Assembly: GCA_035578175.1 (NCBI GenBank)
Contig: JAQMRL010000006.1
Location: 33,969,893-34,033,892 of the forward strand
DNA: 64,000 nt
Direction of reading: 5' to 3'
Source: Catonia carolina
Taxonomy: Eukaryota; Arthropoda; Insecta; Hemiptera; Achilidae
Below, one piece after another: positions 22,881-35,194 of this stretch; position 1 is the stretch's first letter; every line of letters starts with the position of its first letter. A program made the position numbers and the translations under genes. Below the pieces are notes generated by a model. It saw only the letters and a program-made list of their open reading frames with translations, ran no database searches and had not been told where the DNA came from.

Positions 22881-23529
22881 TAGAGAATAAAGAAGGAAAT
22901 AACGTTGCTAGTGTGCTTGTTTTGAACAAGCAAACGAACGTTTGTTTTGAAATAAAATTATGCGGTTTAATTAAAGTCAAGCGTAATACAATCAAATGTT
23001 ATTTTTATCAGATTAATAAAAAGCTCATCTCGTTTAATATCTGATTTTATAAAGAAAGTTTACTAAGAAAAGAGCTTGACCCCGGGCAACTGGGTGAAGC
23101 TGTTAATCACACATTGAAAATGATAAGTAATCATTTCAAATTAAATCAAAGGAAAATTTAATTTTCTTCAGTCTTACTTGAACCATCTTACAGATAAAAA
23201 TCTTCACTCTGAACTCTTATTATCATTGACTTTTGATTCGTTTGAATATTAGAATACATTTTAATAAGTAGGTAATCTGCAATAACATAGATAAAGAGAA
23301 AACTATAAATTTAAATAATTTACAGAAATATAAGAAAGAATTAATGCCCTGCCCCCATTGTTATTAACAAATAATAATATTACGGAACAGTACTTCACTT
23401 AGTCTGTCCAAAAAAATGTCTAGTCCATATGCACTGTCTATTCCATTAATCACATAAATGAAAAAATTGATAATAAAATATGTATTAATAATAAGTAATA
23501 AACACAATGGATTTCAGAATATAATTTAT

Positions 23530-23620
23530 ATTTGGGTAGGTCTCGGGAAAGGTGGAGGCCTAAACACAGGTTGACAACAAGTAATGAGACGACGTGGTTA
23601 AGCTTCACAAGATATGTGGG
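23530..23620 (+). pseudogene. Possible retroelement scrap
   Basis: The frame GRSRERWRPKHRL resembles the GRPRxRW motif of non-LTR C-termini. It is too short to assign. Confidence 0.25.
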
Positions 23621-23959
23621 TCCCGCATATTTGATACACGTCAGCCATTGTTGTACACAATGTAATAGCTTATTTACAATAAGGATTCTCTACAACTGCC
23701 ATTGCGTTTTTGAATAAAGCTAAAAAGAAATAAGGACTCTTTTTATCCTTAGAGAAGAAAAGTAAAAGTCTGCGTCAGAAAAAAATAACTTGTTTCATTT
23801 TAAATGTATTTTTAAAAAACACCATAAGTTTTCATCAATATAAAATAACATTATTATGATTTTATAAATTATTTATCAAAAATGCATTATTTTAATTATT
23901 AATTTTTATATTTACCGTATGTTGAATATCTGTTAAAATTGTTTAAAACCAATACCTCC

Positions 23960-24150
23960 AATATTGAACTTTACTTCCTCCAAGGTTTTCCATGTTTCCC
24001 TATTGCTGCTATGTTATCATCTCCCCATCTCATTTGCGTTCGACCTCGCTTCCTTGTTATTGTCGATTATCTCCATTTTGGAACAACACCATTCCATCTT
24101 CCATCTGTATGCCATTATCTGCATGTCTACCCATTTCCATTTTCAGTACG
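23960..24150 (-). pseudogene. Non-LTR retrotransposon C-terminal scrap
   Basis: On the minus strand KRGRTQMRWGDDNIAAIGKH then GKPWRK matches the RGRPxxRWxDDI…W…A end of insect endonuclease/reverse transcriptases. It is preceded by WKMEWCCSKMEIIDN-like sequence with a frame break. Confidence 0.6.
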
Positions 24151-24323
24151 ATGTTTTTTATTTATTTATTTATTTATTTAACCGTTGACCCTTTTTGTTT
24201 GGGAATATGATACAAAATTTGTGTGAGTAAAACTAACATATCTCATTAAATGATCCATAATACACTATATATACGATTTTTAGCTACGTAAGGTTAAAAA
24301 TCTGGTGTGAACACTCACACGAC

Positions 24324-24350
24324 GTTCTCGAAAGTCTTTTACTTTCGAGA
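24324..24350. repeat. Perfect 11-bp hairpin
   Basis: TTCTCGAAAGT pairs with ACTTTCGAGAA around CTTTT. It lies just after a 30-bp scrap of the E-family 3' end at 24293-24323. Confidence 0.8.
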
Positions 24351-24802
24351 AAGTAAAAATTTGAGAGAAAGATCCTTCGCAAGATAATGGGCACAAAAAT
24401 AGTAGACGAACAATATGTGTTAAAAAGTTGAGAAAAACTGTACACAGAAAATAAAAGATTAGAAAAAAAGACAAAAATTTTACGGACACTGATGTAGAAT
24501 GGATGATAACCGGTAGACAAAACAAATATTTAAACACCTGTCTCAGCAGTAACGTAATGTCATAAAGTATAGGAAAAATTTTAAAATTTGCACTTAAATT
24601 CTGTCGGTTTCACACCAAAAAAGTTTTCAAAAATCACTCTAAATGGATAATGACAAACATAATAAAAACTCTGAATATTTGCGACTGTAGAGGCAAAGTT
24701 TACTTCAAAATACACTACTCATTAATTTTTGGAAACAAGATATTTCAAGATCGGCGCATAAACTAAACGCTAATTAAAATAGTTGTTTTAAAAATTACTC
24801 AC

Positions 24803-24859
24803 CGATAAACAATCTTTCTTCTTTAAACACGGAGAAAATGGTTCATTCCTCTTTGTAAA
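24803..24859 (-). CDS. Exon 2: Cys-box micro-exon
   Basis: The acceptor CTGTTTTGTTTTTGTTACAG and donor TCG|GTGAGT bound 19 codons, phase 0 at both ends. It encodes residues 40-58 (FTKRNEPFSPCLKKKDCLS) with cysteines 50 and 56. The in-frame joining to exon 1 (…QCRATCVYT|FTKRN…) and exon 3, together with two strong splice sites on a 57-nt segment, supports it. It lies 31 kb from exon 1. Confidence 0.85.
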
Positions 24860-25715
24860 CTGTAACAAAAACAAAACAGATTAGTAATTTACTTCTAACT
24901 AAAAATAAAAGTCTTGTGTCACTCATGACACATGTTGTAACTTATGAAGTGTACGTCATTAATCTTATTCAGTACCGACTTAAATAATTTGAAATATTCA
25001 GGAGTTTGTTGTACTAATGTGAATATAATATCACTCCTTAACGTTTGTAAAGGAAATCATTTCTCAATACAGCATGAAAATATAAAACGTTTTTTATGAA
25101 AATATTTATGTATGATAGTCTATGGCAACCCCTCGTTCGTTGCGTTTCACGGCAAACTAAATAATAAGCGCTTAACTTGACAATCAGACTCTCCAAACCC
25201 GCGAAATTTAAAAATTCCTGCTATTTTCTGAACAGACCTCGTATACTATGATATAAGCTTCAAATATATTTAATGATTACGCAGAGCTGAAAAGTTGTAG
25301 ATTTAATAAAATAAAGTAAAATAAAAAAAAATAGCAAATAACTTCTAAACAATTTTGTTTGTAACAAAATGAGTAATGTAAAAGTATGGAATTCTAGATA
25401 TTTTTTTTTTATTTCAAACTCGTAGAAATTTTTCAGTTTTTGTTAACTTTTAATGGTTTTTAAAAGCAATCAACTGTTCCTCATATGTCAAATCCTGCAC
25501 AATACATAAAAGTTTTAATAACTATTGCCATTAGTTTATACTGTATTTACAATACTTTTGTTGCAGTAAATAACCAATTCAAACTGTAGTCTACATGATC
25601 TAGAACTAGCAAATGAGAAAAGTTAACAGTTCAAATGTATGTTTTTTCGATGTATTAAAAGAATTATGTCATGTATTTGATTTTTTTTATAACAGAGCAT
25701 TTATTCAGTGTAAAA

Positions 25716-25747
<32 letters not shown>

Positions 25748-25933
25748 ATAATAAAAGTAATTAAGAAAGAGGTAAAAGATGTGCTCAAATGAAGAATATT
25801 GGGAAAAAACTAAGAGAGGGAGAAATGTCTAAGAAGTAATGTTTTATTCAACGCGCGATCGATCATTTGTAATCTATTTGCATAAAAAATAAATTGTAAT
25901 TTTATTTCACAAATTTTTACAAATGGTATATTT
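24860..25933. other. Start of intron 1, no genes seen
   Basis: AT-rich sequence with an (AT)n run at 25719-25744. Nothing coding or repeated elsewhere in the window was recognised. Confidence 0.35.
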
Positions 25934-26024
25934 GCCCATAACAGGCAGGTGGAGTGTCAAATTATTTGCAATCCATCTGCTACAAAAGTTCCAGGGCTAC
26001 AAAAAATAGTTCTGGGAACAAAAA
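25934..26024 (+). repeat. SINE-D 5' fragment
   Basis: GCCCATAACAGGCAGGTGGA and GTTCCAGGGCTACAAAAAAT match the start of the full copy at 33516. It breaks off against an E element. Confidence 0.75.
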
Positions 26025-26034
26025 ACTTAAAAAA

Positions 26035-26880
26035 AGAAAACCAACTTTGAGAATTAAACCTCAAAAAATATAACCTTATTTTAATCATGAGTGAATGATG
26101 CAAAATGAAAACCCACCTTATTTTGGCTTTAATAATACAGAAAATCACTCTTTGATACAAAACTCAGCTCTGTAGAGAAAAATTCTTAAAATAAAAGTTT
26201 TAGATCGTTAATTTCCTATAAATTTGATTATGCACTTTTGTCGTACAACGCACACTGCGGCTGAAATATTGAAAAATCCATTTTTTACAGATTTTCATGA
26301 AAAAAACCACAAAATCAATTATTACCGATAAACTAAGCGATATAGAGAGAAAAGTTTGAAATAAAAGTTGTAGGTTTTAAAATTTTCTATAATTTTATTG
26401 TATGCACTTTTGCCCCAAAATGCATATTAAGGCCGCAATTTAAAAAAAAAAAACATTTTTCTACGAGAGCACAGCCTCCCCATGAATTTCAGCACCTGTC
26501 TAATCGTGAAGAGCATAAAAAATATAGCAAAGGAGGCGATTTTTAATAAAAATCGTAGGAGCCGTTTTTTGAGAAAATTGCAAAAAAGTGAAAAATTACA
26601 CGAATACACTACTACTTCCAGTAGACCGGTTTTTATGAAAATGTTCGTGTAGAGTCCTCTAGTAGTATCTAACTTAAGTTTTGAGTCTCAACTTTTTACG
26701 ATGTTCCGTTCTTCAGACATTTTGTTCACACAAGCGCACACACATACAAATCGCTAATAACATGTTTTTTGGGTTCGGAGGTCTGAAAACGTGTACATCC
26801 GGTGAAAACTAGATTTGAAAAATCGACATGAAAACAATATTTTCCTTCCTATATATTCATGTGTGCAAGCGAAAGAAAAA
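26035..26880 (-). repeat. Repeat E copy, near full length, minus strand
   Basis: Inverse order of the family: the TCATGAGTGAATGATGCAAA block, two internal modules, the CTCCTACGATTTT complement, and the 5' end (complement of TTTCGCTTGCACACATGAAT). The CA tract is reduced to a few units. Confidence 0.8.
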
Positions 26881-28224
26881 AACAACTTAACGTTATGAAT
26901 CAAGCAAATAACAAACTAAAAAAGGTAGGTACGTATTTCGACGCAGAAACAAAGAAAATATTAGACAGAACGAAAGAATTTTTGCAAATATCCGACTACG
27001 TACACGATTGACTTAAATAGGCCGTAAAATGTATAGCCTAGATCTAGTGTTGTTATATTTTGGTTATCTTACATAACAAAATTAATGCATTTTTTTATTG
27101 TCTTCTTATATTTGTATAGTTTGAAGCTAATTTTTGGGTTGAAACTAAACTTTTGATTTATCGATCCTATGCTTCGGATGTTTTGAACTGACATCTCTTA
27201 ACTTCAGTAGCCTTTTCAATGCATATAAGTTTACTTACAAACATTACTAGAACTCTATTTACTGAACAGAATTTCTGTATCGTCACCCGTATTTACAAAT
27301 AGTTACTAACTTATTTATACATACAATACGGCCACTTTTCAGGCCTAATTATCTATACAGAATATTATTAACAAAAACTCCGGGTTTTGTTAATGCAAAT
27401 GTACTTGACAACAAAATTAACTATAAAATATTTATGTAAACAGATTTAAAGTTTTCAGAATTATACTGTGAATCTATTACAACAGAAATTTCTTTGAAAA
27501 TTAAATTTGTAAATTAATTATCGTGTAGTATATATTATATACGATAGAAAATTCATATTTGTTTTATAACAAATAAACATAACTGTGTTAGTCTGTTACG
27601 AAAGTTAAACTAACAGTTTTGTATCTCATGAAGGAGATCAAAAGCGTGTAAAGTTCAGTTCTGTTAGATAAACACGCTTAAATCAGTGCATGTAAAGTTT
27701 GTGAAACATTATTATGCAAACAAACCCTAGGTCTGTTGTGTATGTATTAGTAAGTAAGTACGGTATAGGAAATATGAATTGCAAAACTACTAGTAACTTT
27801 AGTGAGAACGGTGTAAGTCCTTTCCCCTTCGGGAAATATTGAATAAGGGATACCCATTCATCATGTAAAGCTAATTTATAATAAATTTAATATCATTCAA
27901 TTGTATAGAACAGTGTAAATATTTTTGCATTTTATTTTGCTGTGATTAAATGGAAACACCTGAACACAAATTTTAAACAGTTTTATTGGATTCTAGGTAA
28001 ACGTTCGACACTTAATCTTAACAACAAACATAGGAATAGATTGTAGATTTTGCTGAATTAAAGCAAATCTTAAATACTACACAAATTCAACAATTTTAAT
28101 ATACTCGTTTATCAAAAATAATGAATATTTGAACGTGTTATTGAAACTAATGTTATTAAAAGAGTACAACAGTTCTACCTTATATTGGCATAGTTTAAAA
28201 TTTCAAAAAATCACTATGAACCAT
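26881..28224. other. Intron 1 stretch without recognised features
   Basis: Uniformly AT-rich; no open frame with codon bias and no match to other repeats of the window. Confidence 0.35.
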
Positions 28225-28890
28225 ACCGATTACAACTCGTACAAGTTCTTCGTGTTGTTGACAAAACGAAACATGTTGACTTTTGCAATGCTATGAATAC
28301 AAGCCATGGAAGGGGAAACTTGTATACCGTATTTAGCGTTGAAGCAACTTTCCACATAATGGTAAATTTCACCGGCATATTTGTATTTGGGGACGCAAAA
28401 AACCTCATGAAATAGTTAGGCATGAGCGAAATTCACTGAAAGAGAACGTTTTCTGTGCAATTTCAAAAACGACGGTTTACGGATCCAACTTTATCGATGA
28501 AAACACAGTGAACGGAGCATCTTATCTTGCAATGCTATGAAACTGTCTTTTTCCACAACTGACTGTAGACTCTGATGACTTCATCTTTCAGCATAATGGA
28601 GCACCGCTACACTGGCATAATGCCTGTCGCATTTTCTTTAATAATTCCTTGCCTCAATGTTGGATAGGGCGCTCAGACCGCACTTTTTACTCTTGGCCTC
28701 CAAGGTTGCCTGACATAACACCGTGCGACTTTTTCCTATGCGCATACATCAAAGGCATTGTCCCACCCTTTAACTCGTGACCTAGATGAACTTAAAACCA
28801 CGGTAACAGCTCAAGTAGCTTCAGTTGAAAAAGACAACTTGAGGACACATAGAACATTTTGTGATACATTGTCTTAAACTCAATATTTCT
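28225..28890 (+). pseudogene. Dead Tc1/mariner-superfamily transposase
   Basis: Broken frames show FSVEATFHI (family motif FSDEATFH), PHEIVRHERNSLKENVFCAI, SKTTVYG, LPQLTVDSDDFIFQHNGAPL (family FQQDGAPP), LPQCWIGRSD, WPPRLPDITPCDFFLCAYIK (family WPPRSPDLTPCDFFLWG). The first catalytic Asp is Val (codon 28338-28340) and the second is Asn (28595-28597); the third, in TPCDFF, remains. Stops and shifts interrupt the rest. The N-terminal DNA-binding part and terminal repeats were not found. Confidence 0.85.
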
Positions 28891-29741
28891 GAGAGTATTT
28901 TGATGTACAATTTTTATTCTTTCAGTGTTTTTTTTTAAATTCGAGTAATGTATCAGAGAATATATTCGACTTTTTTTGTGTAAATCAATACTTAATTATA
29001 TTGAAGTTTTTTGAGTTATAATGATAAGCTTGAGGTAAAATAATTTCTACAATAAATGTAAAAATTGAAAAGTAATGAAAGGAGCGTATTTAATTTTAAA
29101 ATCCCTAGATAAATTGATTTAAATATTGTTTTGAAGCTTAATTTGTAATTGTAATACGCCCCACAATCCACTTTACTATTGGGGTGCGTATTCGATATGA
29201 AAACAAACAATACCGCGGGATTAAAACGCTTTCAGCTTAGATTACAATGTAATTACAACTTCAAATATTGCTGAATTACAGGTTTAATTTGTGATAAATA
29301 AACTTACATTATTTCCATAATTTCATTGAACAAATTAAAATTTATTAACAGATACTTTAAATAATTTAACCCGTCAACTTATAAAACAATCAGATTCTTA
29401 GGGGGGGGGGGCTGAAGTCCTGGTTTTGTTTACCGGTTAGGGTTTAAAATACTTACACGTTAAAATCCACTGATTCTTCGCCTTAACGCATAGAAGTCGG
29501 TAATAACCAAATCAGTTGATGTGACTTTCAATTAAAACTAAAAAAACAACAAAATAACAAAATGTCCGTTCTACGTCACTAACAGCACTACGGAACAACT
29601 TGTAACATACGTCACATGCCTAGAAAAATATCTTCACTATTACAGAAACTATTTATAATTTAACATTTGAAATTTTCCAGATTGTTACTTTATTAAAAAA
29701 TAATAAATGAAACTAACGTGAAATAATATCTTATGTAAAAC
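28891..29741. other. Intron 1 stretch without recognised features
   Basis: AT-rich; a poly-G run of about 11 bases at 29400. No genes seen. Confidence 0.35.
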
Positions 29742-30513
29742 ACTGGCGGGACTTTCTCATGCCAATGTAAAAAAAATAAACCTTGTAACATTTATCTTTA
29801 ACCATTAGCGAATGCCGCTAAACGAAAATCAACCTCTGTACGACTTAAAAAAAATCACTAATTGACGCTAAATTAACCTCTGTCGAGAACAATACTTGAA
29901 ATAAAAGTTGAAGGTTTTCTGATTTTCTACAACTTTACTACGGTATCCTAAATAATCCCATTTAATTTTGATGAACCGATTTTGATGAGCAAAATACAGG
30001 TAATCACAAATTGACGCTAAATTAATACGAAAGCCGTTAGAAATAAAATTTGTAGGTTTTTTAATGTCCTACGTTAATTTTATACTACTATTTTCCCCCA
30101 AAATGCATATTAAGGCCACAATCTTAAAAAATATATTTTACCACCGCTTTCTCAAAAATTTCAGTAGACACAAAGCTTAGGCCTACCCTATCTTGTACCT
30201 AGAGCATAAAAAATTCAGCAAATGAAGCGATATAAAGAAAATTGTTTGCAAGTTTATTGAGAAAATTGCAAAAAATTAAAAACTTGCACGAATAGTTTAC
30301 TACTTCTGGCTGACCGATTTTGATTAAAATTTTCATGACGGTTCCAAATTTCAACTTCGTGCGGTATTCCGTTCTTGACAAAATTAGTTCTCACACACAA
30401 ATGCGCGCGCGCGCACGCACACACATATAATCGTGATCAACATATTTTTTGGGTTCAGGGAGGCCTGAAAACGAGTATTTTCGGTGAAAAATCGACATGG
30501 AAATAACACTTTT
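29742..30513 (-). repeat. Repeat E copy, minus strand, diverged
   Basis: Family 3' end at 29742 (complement of TGGCATGAGAAAGTCC), internal modules with GAAATAAAAGTTGAAGG, a GC/CA-rich tract at 30402-30425, and the 5' region up to the MITE at 30517. Confidence 0.7.
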
Positions 30514-30516
30514 CTT

Positions 30517-30797
30517 GGGTCTTTTCCGTTATCTGTATGCCACTATCAAATCTGAATTTCCTGAAGGGTTGCACTCTTGTTCATTTCTCCCACTGAATAC
30601 TCAACTGAGACAGACACACTCACGCACGCGTACACACTGTATCAGTTACTAAACTAACTGTGAAAACGGAGTGGAGTTGACCATTACGCTGGAATATTGC
30701 TAGTCAGGTTGGTGCGTTAGACGCAGGAGTGGGAAAATTGTGTAACCCTTCAGGGAATTCGGATTCGATAGTGGCACACAGAAAACGGAAATGAACC
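30517..30797. mobile_element. MITE H1, intact, about 50-60-bp terminal inverted repeats
   Basis: The left end TATGCCACTATCAAATCTGA…CCTGAAGGGTTGCAC is the inverse of the right end GTGTAACCCTTCAGGGAATT…GATAGTGGCACACA. Outer words GGGTCTTTTCCGTT and AACGGAAATGAACC also pair. There is no coding capacity. A second copy is split at 57372-58360. The class is unknown; target duplication not resolved. Confidence 0.8.
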
Positions 30798-30864
30798 TCT
30801 TTTCTTTTCTATAAATTCAAATAGGGGAAAGAGAATATATAATGTTTTTTATTTAACTTTATTT

Positions 30865-31024
30865 TTTTAAAGTCGCATCAATTGCTCGGTCATTAGCGAC
30901 TATGGTGGGGTATGAAGAGTCGGTTTTTACCTAGTGAAAATTTGCAGACCCTGAACGGGAATCGAACCCGGGACCTAGGGGCGTGGTAGAGGCTAGCGCG
31001 CTACCACTACGCTATAGAGGCGGA
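30865..31024 (-). repeat. SINE-B copy, best preserved head
   Basis: On the minus strand CCGCCTCTATAGCGTAGTGG then TAGCGCGCTAGCCTCTACCA holds an A box, and CCCGGGTTCGATTCCCG is a canonical B box. The tail with GTCGCTAATGACCGAGCAAT and TGATGCGACTTTAAAAAAAT follows. The head is recognisably tRNA-derived; read as SINE because the tail matches other copies. Confidence 0.85.
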
Positions 31025-31506
31025 CAGTAAAAATATTGTTTGCATTGAAATATACTTAAAATTAATTTCACAAGAAAATACGAGTTTGTAAAGAACTTAA
31101 ATAAACTTCTTGGTATATATTTAAAAATACAGGATGAAAATATTAATGAATTTGTTTGTAATAAATATGCCTAAAATGTATTGGTGAAAAAGTGTTAAGT
31201 AAACACAATTACCAGTAATATTGATCTCGTTCAACAAAATTTGAATTTGTTTATTTTGTATTGAATCAGTCTACTGGAGCATCATAAACTTGATAGGTTG
31301 TTTCATTAACATAAGTAGAAGTACCATGCCTACACGTAGGTCTACCAAATACCATTAGCAAATTAATTCGTTTTGTTTTACTTTGTTTTCAGTCTTCTTT
31401 AATAAAGTGAAACCACATTTGAAAGGCCTACTTGAATTTTAATACTCTTATTCATTTTTTCTTTATTTAGTTATTAATTTACAACATTATTATAAAATAA
31501 TTCATT

Positions 31507-32471
31507 TTTACTTTCTCTTACCTATATGAATATATAGGAAGGAAAAAGTATTGTTTTCAAGTCGATTTTCTGAAATCGACTTTCCACCGGATCTACACGT
31601 TTTCAGACCTCCTGAACCCAAACAAATATTTTTAGCGATTGGTGTGTGAGTGTGTGTGTGTGTGTGTGTGTGTAACGAAAAACAGAATATCTCAAGAACA
31701 GAACATCGCACGAAGTTGAAACTTGAAACTTAAGTTATATACCACTAGAGGACCCGAGACAAACATTTTCATTGAAATCGGCCAACCTGAAGTAGTAGTT
31801 TATTCGCGTCATTTTTCACTTTTTGCGGTTTTCTCAAAAACGGCTCCTACAATTTTTTCAAAAATCGCCTCTACTAAATCTTTTGTGCTCTGCAAGATGA
31901 AGTAGGCGGCATCTCTGCTGAAATTCTTGAGAAGGCTGTGCTTTCGTAGAAAAAACGTTTTTTAAAGATTTTAGCCTTAATAACTTATGCATTTTAGCGC
32001 AAAAGTGTATTATGATAAAAGTTGTAGACAATTTAAAAATCGATAACTTTTTTCGAACATTTTTTTTTGTATAACACTTAGTTTAGCAGTAATTTGTAAT
32101 TTTCTGTTTTTTCTTTCATGAAAATCTGTAAAAATTTGATAATTTTTTTTTTTAATTTTGGCCGCATTAATTACGACAACAATGCATATAATCAAGATTA
32201 TAGGAAATGAAACGATTTACAACTTTTATTTAAAGCATCTTTTTCTACACAGTTTAGCGTGAAAGAGTGATTTTCCGTATTATTAAGCCAAACTAAGGTT
32301 GGGTTTCATTTTGCATCATTCACTCACGATTAAAATTAGGTTTCATTTTTTTAAGTTGGTTATTTATTTTGTTTTTTCTAATGTTTTATTACTAATATTA
32401 GGTTATATTGTTGATAACTGGCATTAGCAAAAGAATGTCGTGTGAGGGTTTCACACCAGATTTTTTTTTTG
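31507..32471 (+). repeat. Repeat E copy, full length, plus strand
   Basis: Reference copy: 5' TTTACTTTCTCTTACCTATA, a (GT)n tract at 31646-31672, CACTAGAGGACCC, two internal modules, the ATTCACTCACGATTAAAAT block and 3' TTTCACACCAGATTTTTT. Open frames in it are short and not conserved between copies. Confidence 0.85.
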
Positions 32472-33467
32472 TACTTTTAGTCCAAAATGAAAACTAGTTT
32501 GACTCTGTTTATTTAAACGTTTTAATTCTCTAAAAAAACGGATTTTACAAAAATTATTAACAACTTGGTTAACGTATTTTTTCGAATAAATTTCGTTGGT
32601 AAATTGTGTCTGTTGTTTAATTAAAGATGAAAAAAGTTTAAAATGAATTTAAATTTAGGCTATTTGTTGGGATTGTGATGATACAAGACGTAAGTTGGGT
32701 TGGGAAGAGGCAAATGGTCAGAGCGAAGAAGATTATGAGATGTCTACCGACCTTCGTTCAAAACCGGCTGTCACATAAATTGCAATTTAGCTTTGGACCT
32801 CGCCATAAAAGAAAGATAACTGTCTTCACTCTTCTGTACTTTATCATTCCATCTTTTTCTTATTTTATATCACCATCTTTTTTCAACTCACGTTTTCAAC
32901 ATCAAATGGACTTAGTAGTAATAATACACAAGTTATGCTTGTTTATATACGAACAAAGTATAGCGTTATATAGAGCAAAGTTCAATATTTTATTTTGTTA
33001 AAAGTAAAATACTATGAGATAAAATATCGTTAAGTCCCATAGCTACATTAAAATCCCTGTTCATATAAATAGCAGAATTACTGGAAATCACCTGCTATAT
33101 GGGCTTTTGTAATAGTCAATCTGTTGTAAAATTTCTTAGCTAAGCTTCTTGTTAAAATAAATTATTTTTAATAAATAAATACAGCTGAAGTTACTTTGAT
33201 TAAGCTGATTATAGTATCTCTTAATATGTAATACAAATTTTTATGTAATGTTGACCAGACGGGCTTAAAAAATTACACTAATGTAAGTTATTTCAAAATG
33301 GCTCGTAAGTATTAATATATAGGATCTATGAAATTATTTCTTTATAATTTATTTTTATGTTTTTGCTTTGAACAACACTAAGCATCTGTTTATGATGTTT
33401 ACCAGATTGTTTTTGTTGGAAATGATTAAATCATATCCTTTTTTAACATATCCTTTTTTTAAGTGAA
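32472..33467. other. Intron 1 stretch without recognised features
   Basis: AT-rich. A 108-codon frame at 32675-33001 has no recognisable domain and no splice context. Confidence 0.35.
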
Positions 33468-34113
33468 TGTTTGTGCTTTGCAATCCGTTCAATTTAGAAC
33501 AATAAGTAACCTTATTGTTACCGTATTGCCCATAACGGGCAGGTGTAGTGTGAAATTAATTGCATTTGACCTGTTGGTTCCAGGGCTACAAAAAATAGTT
33601 CTGTTTCTTATCACATAAGACAGGCAATTATATGACTGACCTATTAAAGAACAGAAAAGGTATAGGTATAAAAGACACTAATCAGAGTTGTCGCCTCTGT
33701 AAGTATTGAATTTCATTATACAGCCAGACCCTGTGGTAAATGAAGTGAAGGTGTCATTTGCAAAATGGAAAATATGTGCTTTTCAGAGGGCATGCTGATA
33801 AGCGAACTTTTCCACTCAGTGAGGAAGGCAATTGTAAACCAGTTTATTCCTCGTTTTTACTTAGTAAAACCTCTTTAGGTTCACCAGCCTTTCGGCTGTT
33901 GACCGGAACAACAAGTAACCTTATGACCAAATGAAATGAGAATGTATGCATTAGGCACAATGAGGTGTAGCCTTGTACTGACTAAGACCGACCCTTCATG
34001 AGAAAGTATGGTTTATTGAACCCCAACAATTAAAGTACACCGGTAACCACTGTCTACTTTTTAAATCCGTATACAAATTACAACCTTTAGTAGAATTTGA
34101 ACCACGGAACCTT
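33468..34113 (-). repeat. SINE-A copy split by SINE-D
   Basis: The complement of the SINE-A 3' end (TTGCAATCCGTTCAATTTAG) runs to 33515. It resumes at 33913 and continues through AGACCGACCC, TTGAACCCCAACAATTAAAG and the B-box side (GAATTTGAACCACGGAACC). The tRNA-like head is lost. Confidence 0.85.
33516..33912 (+). mobile_element. SINE-D, complete 397-bp insertion with 12-bp TSD
   Basis: AAGTAACCTTAT occurs at 33504-33515 and again at 33913-33924, bounding the element, which sits inside an older SINE-A. This defines the ends: 5' TGTTACCGTATTGCCCATAA, 3' CTGTTGACCGGAACAAC. A 12-bp duplication is typical of LINE-mobilised retroposons. The 5' third has a weak B-box-like GTTGGTTCCAGGGC but no clear tRNA head. 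Confidence 0.9.
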
Positions 34114-35194
34114 CGTCAATGTAAAAATGTAAAAACCAGAAATACAAAAAATAATTCTGTAAATTAAATATTTTGAATGTGAAACAAAGTGGAAGTTATA
34201 GATTTGTAAAAAATACAAACTGTAAAAATTAAAGTAATTATTCCAGAATGAATATCCTTTAGTATTAAACTCTTATTGTTTTGAATAGGTTTTGATAGAA
34301 GATACACGTTAAAGAACAAGTCGGAAGGGATTAAAATGTAGGTATATTATGTAAGATATAGTTGTTATTTTAGATAAATATTAGGCTAAATTTATAGGGT
34401 AGAAAACAAAGGTAAGGGTATAGTATGAGAGAAGTTACGTTGTTTGCGTTTACTTATATTTCCGTATTCGGTCAGATATAATCAGAAATGTAGCAAGAGA
34501 AAATGAGATAGAAGGATGGAGAATTACATAATAGTAGGCGTATTCTAATAAGGGATGTTTTTAGGGGTTTCGGTGGTGTGAAATGATAACATCCCTTTTG
34601 TCTTATATCGTGTGATGAATCACCCCGGTATTGTTTGAATCATTTAACATCAAACAATAACTGCTTACAAAATATATATTGTACCTAAGTTTAAAGTACC
34701 GGTTAATTGATGTATTTAAATCATTATTTAACAAACAAATTAGGTAGTATTTGTACGTACAGTAGAATACTTAGTTAAAACAAAAGTTAGCAAACAAAAT
34801 AGGTAGCCTAAATCCCTTAGCATTATAGAATGTTTGCTTCGTACATACAATTTCACAAATACAGATTGTATTTCTCTACAGTTCATCAAATATGTTTGAA
34901 CATATTATTATCTGATACTGTATTTACCGAATCAATTATATATTGATATCAATTATATAAACAAACAGAACATTATTATTCAATAAAATCTAACAATATA
35001 TAAATTACTATTACTATTCTAAGAAATATTCTTATTAGCAAATTTCCATTTCATTGGAAACTATCACAATATTGATAGCTTATCGTTATCTCCGTTTCCA
35101 TTATTAAATGTTTCAAAAAGTTAATAATTATCTGATTGGAAATATTCTCTTGGTCTTCCCTCTTGAACCGAGCATCTTAAAACTGAGAATAAGA
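34114..35194. other. Intron 1 stretch without recognised features
   Basis: AT-rich, with no repeat shared within the window and no coding signal. Confidence 0.35.
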
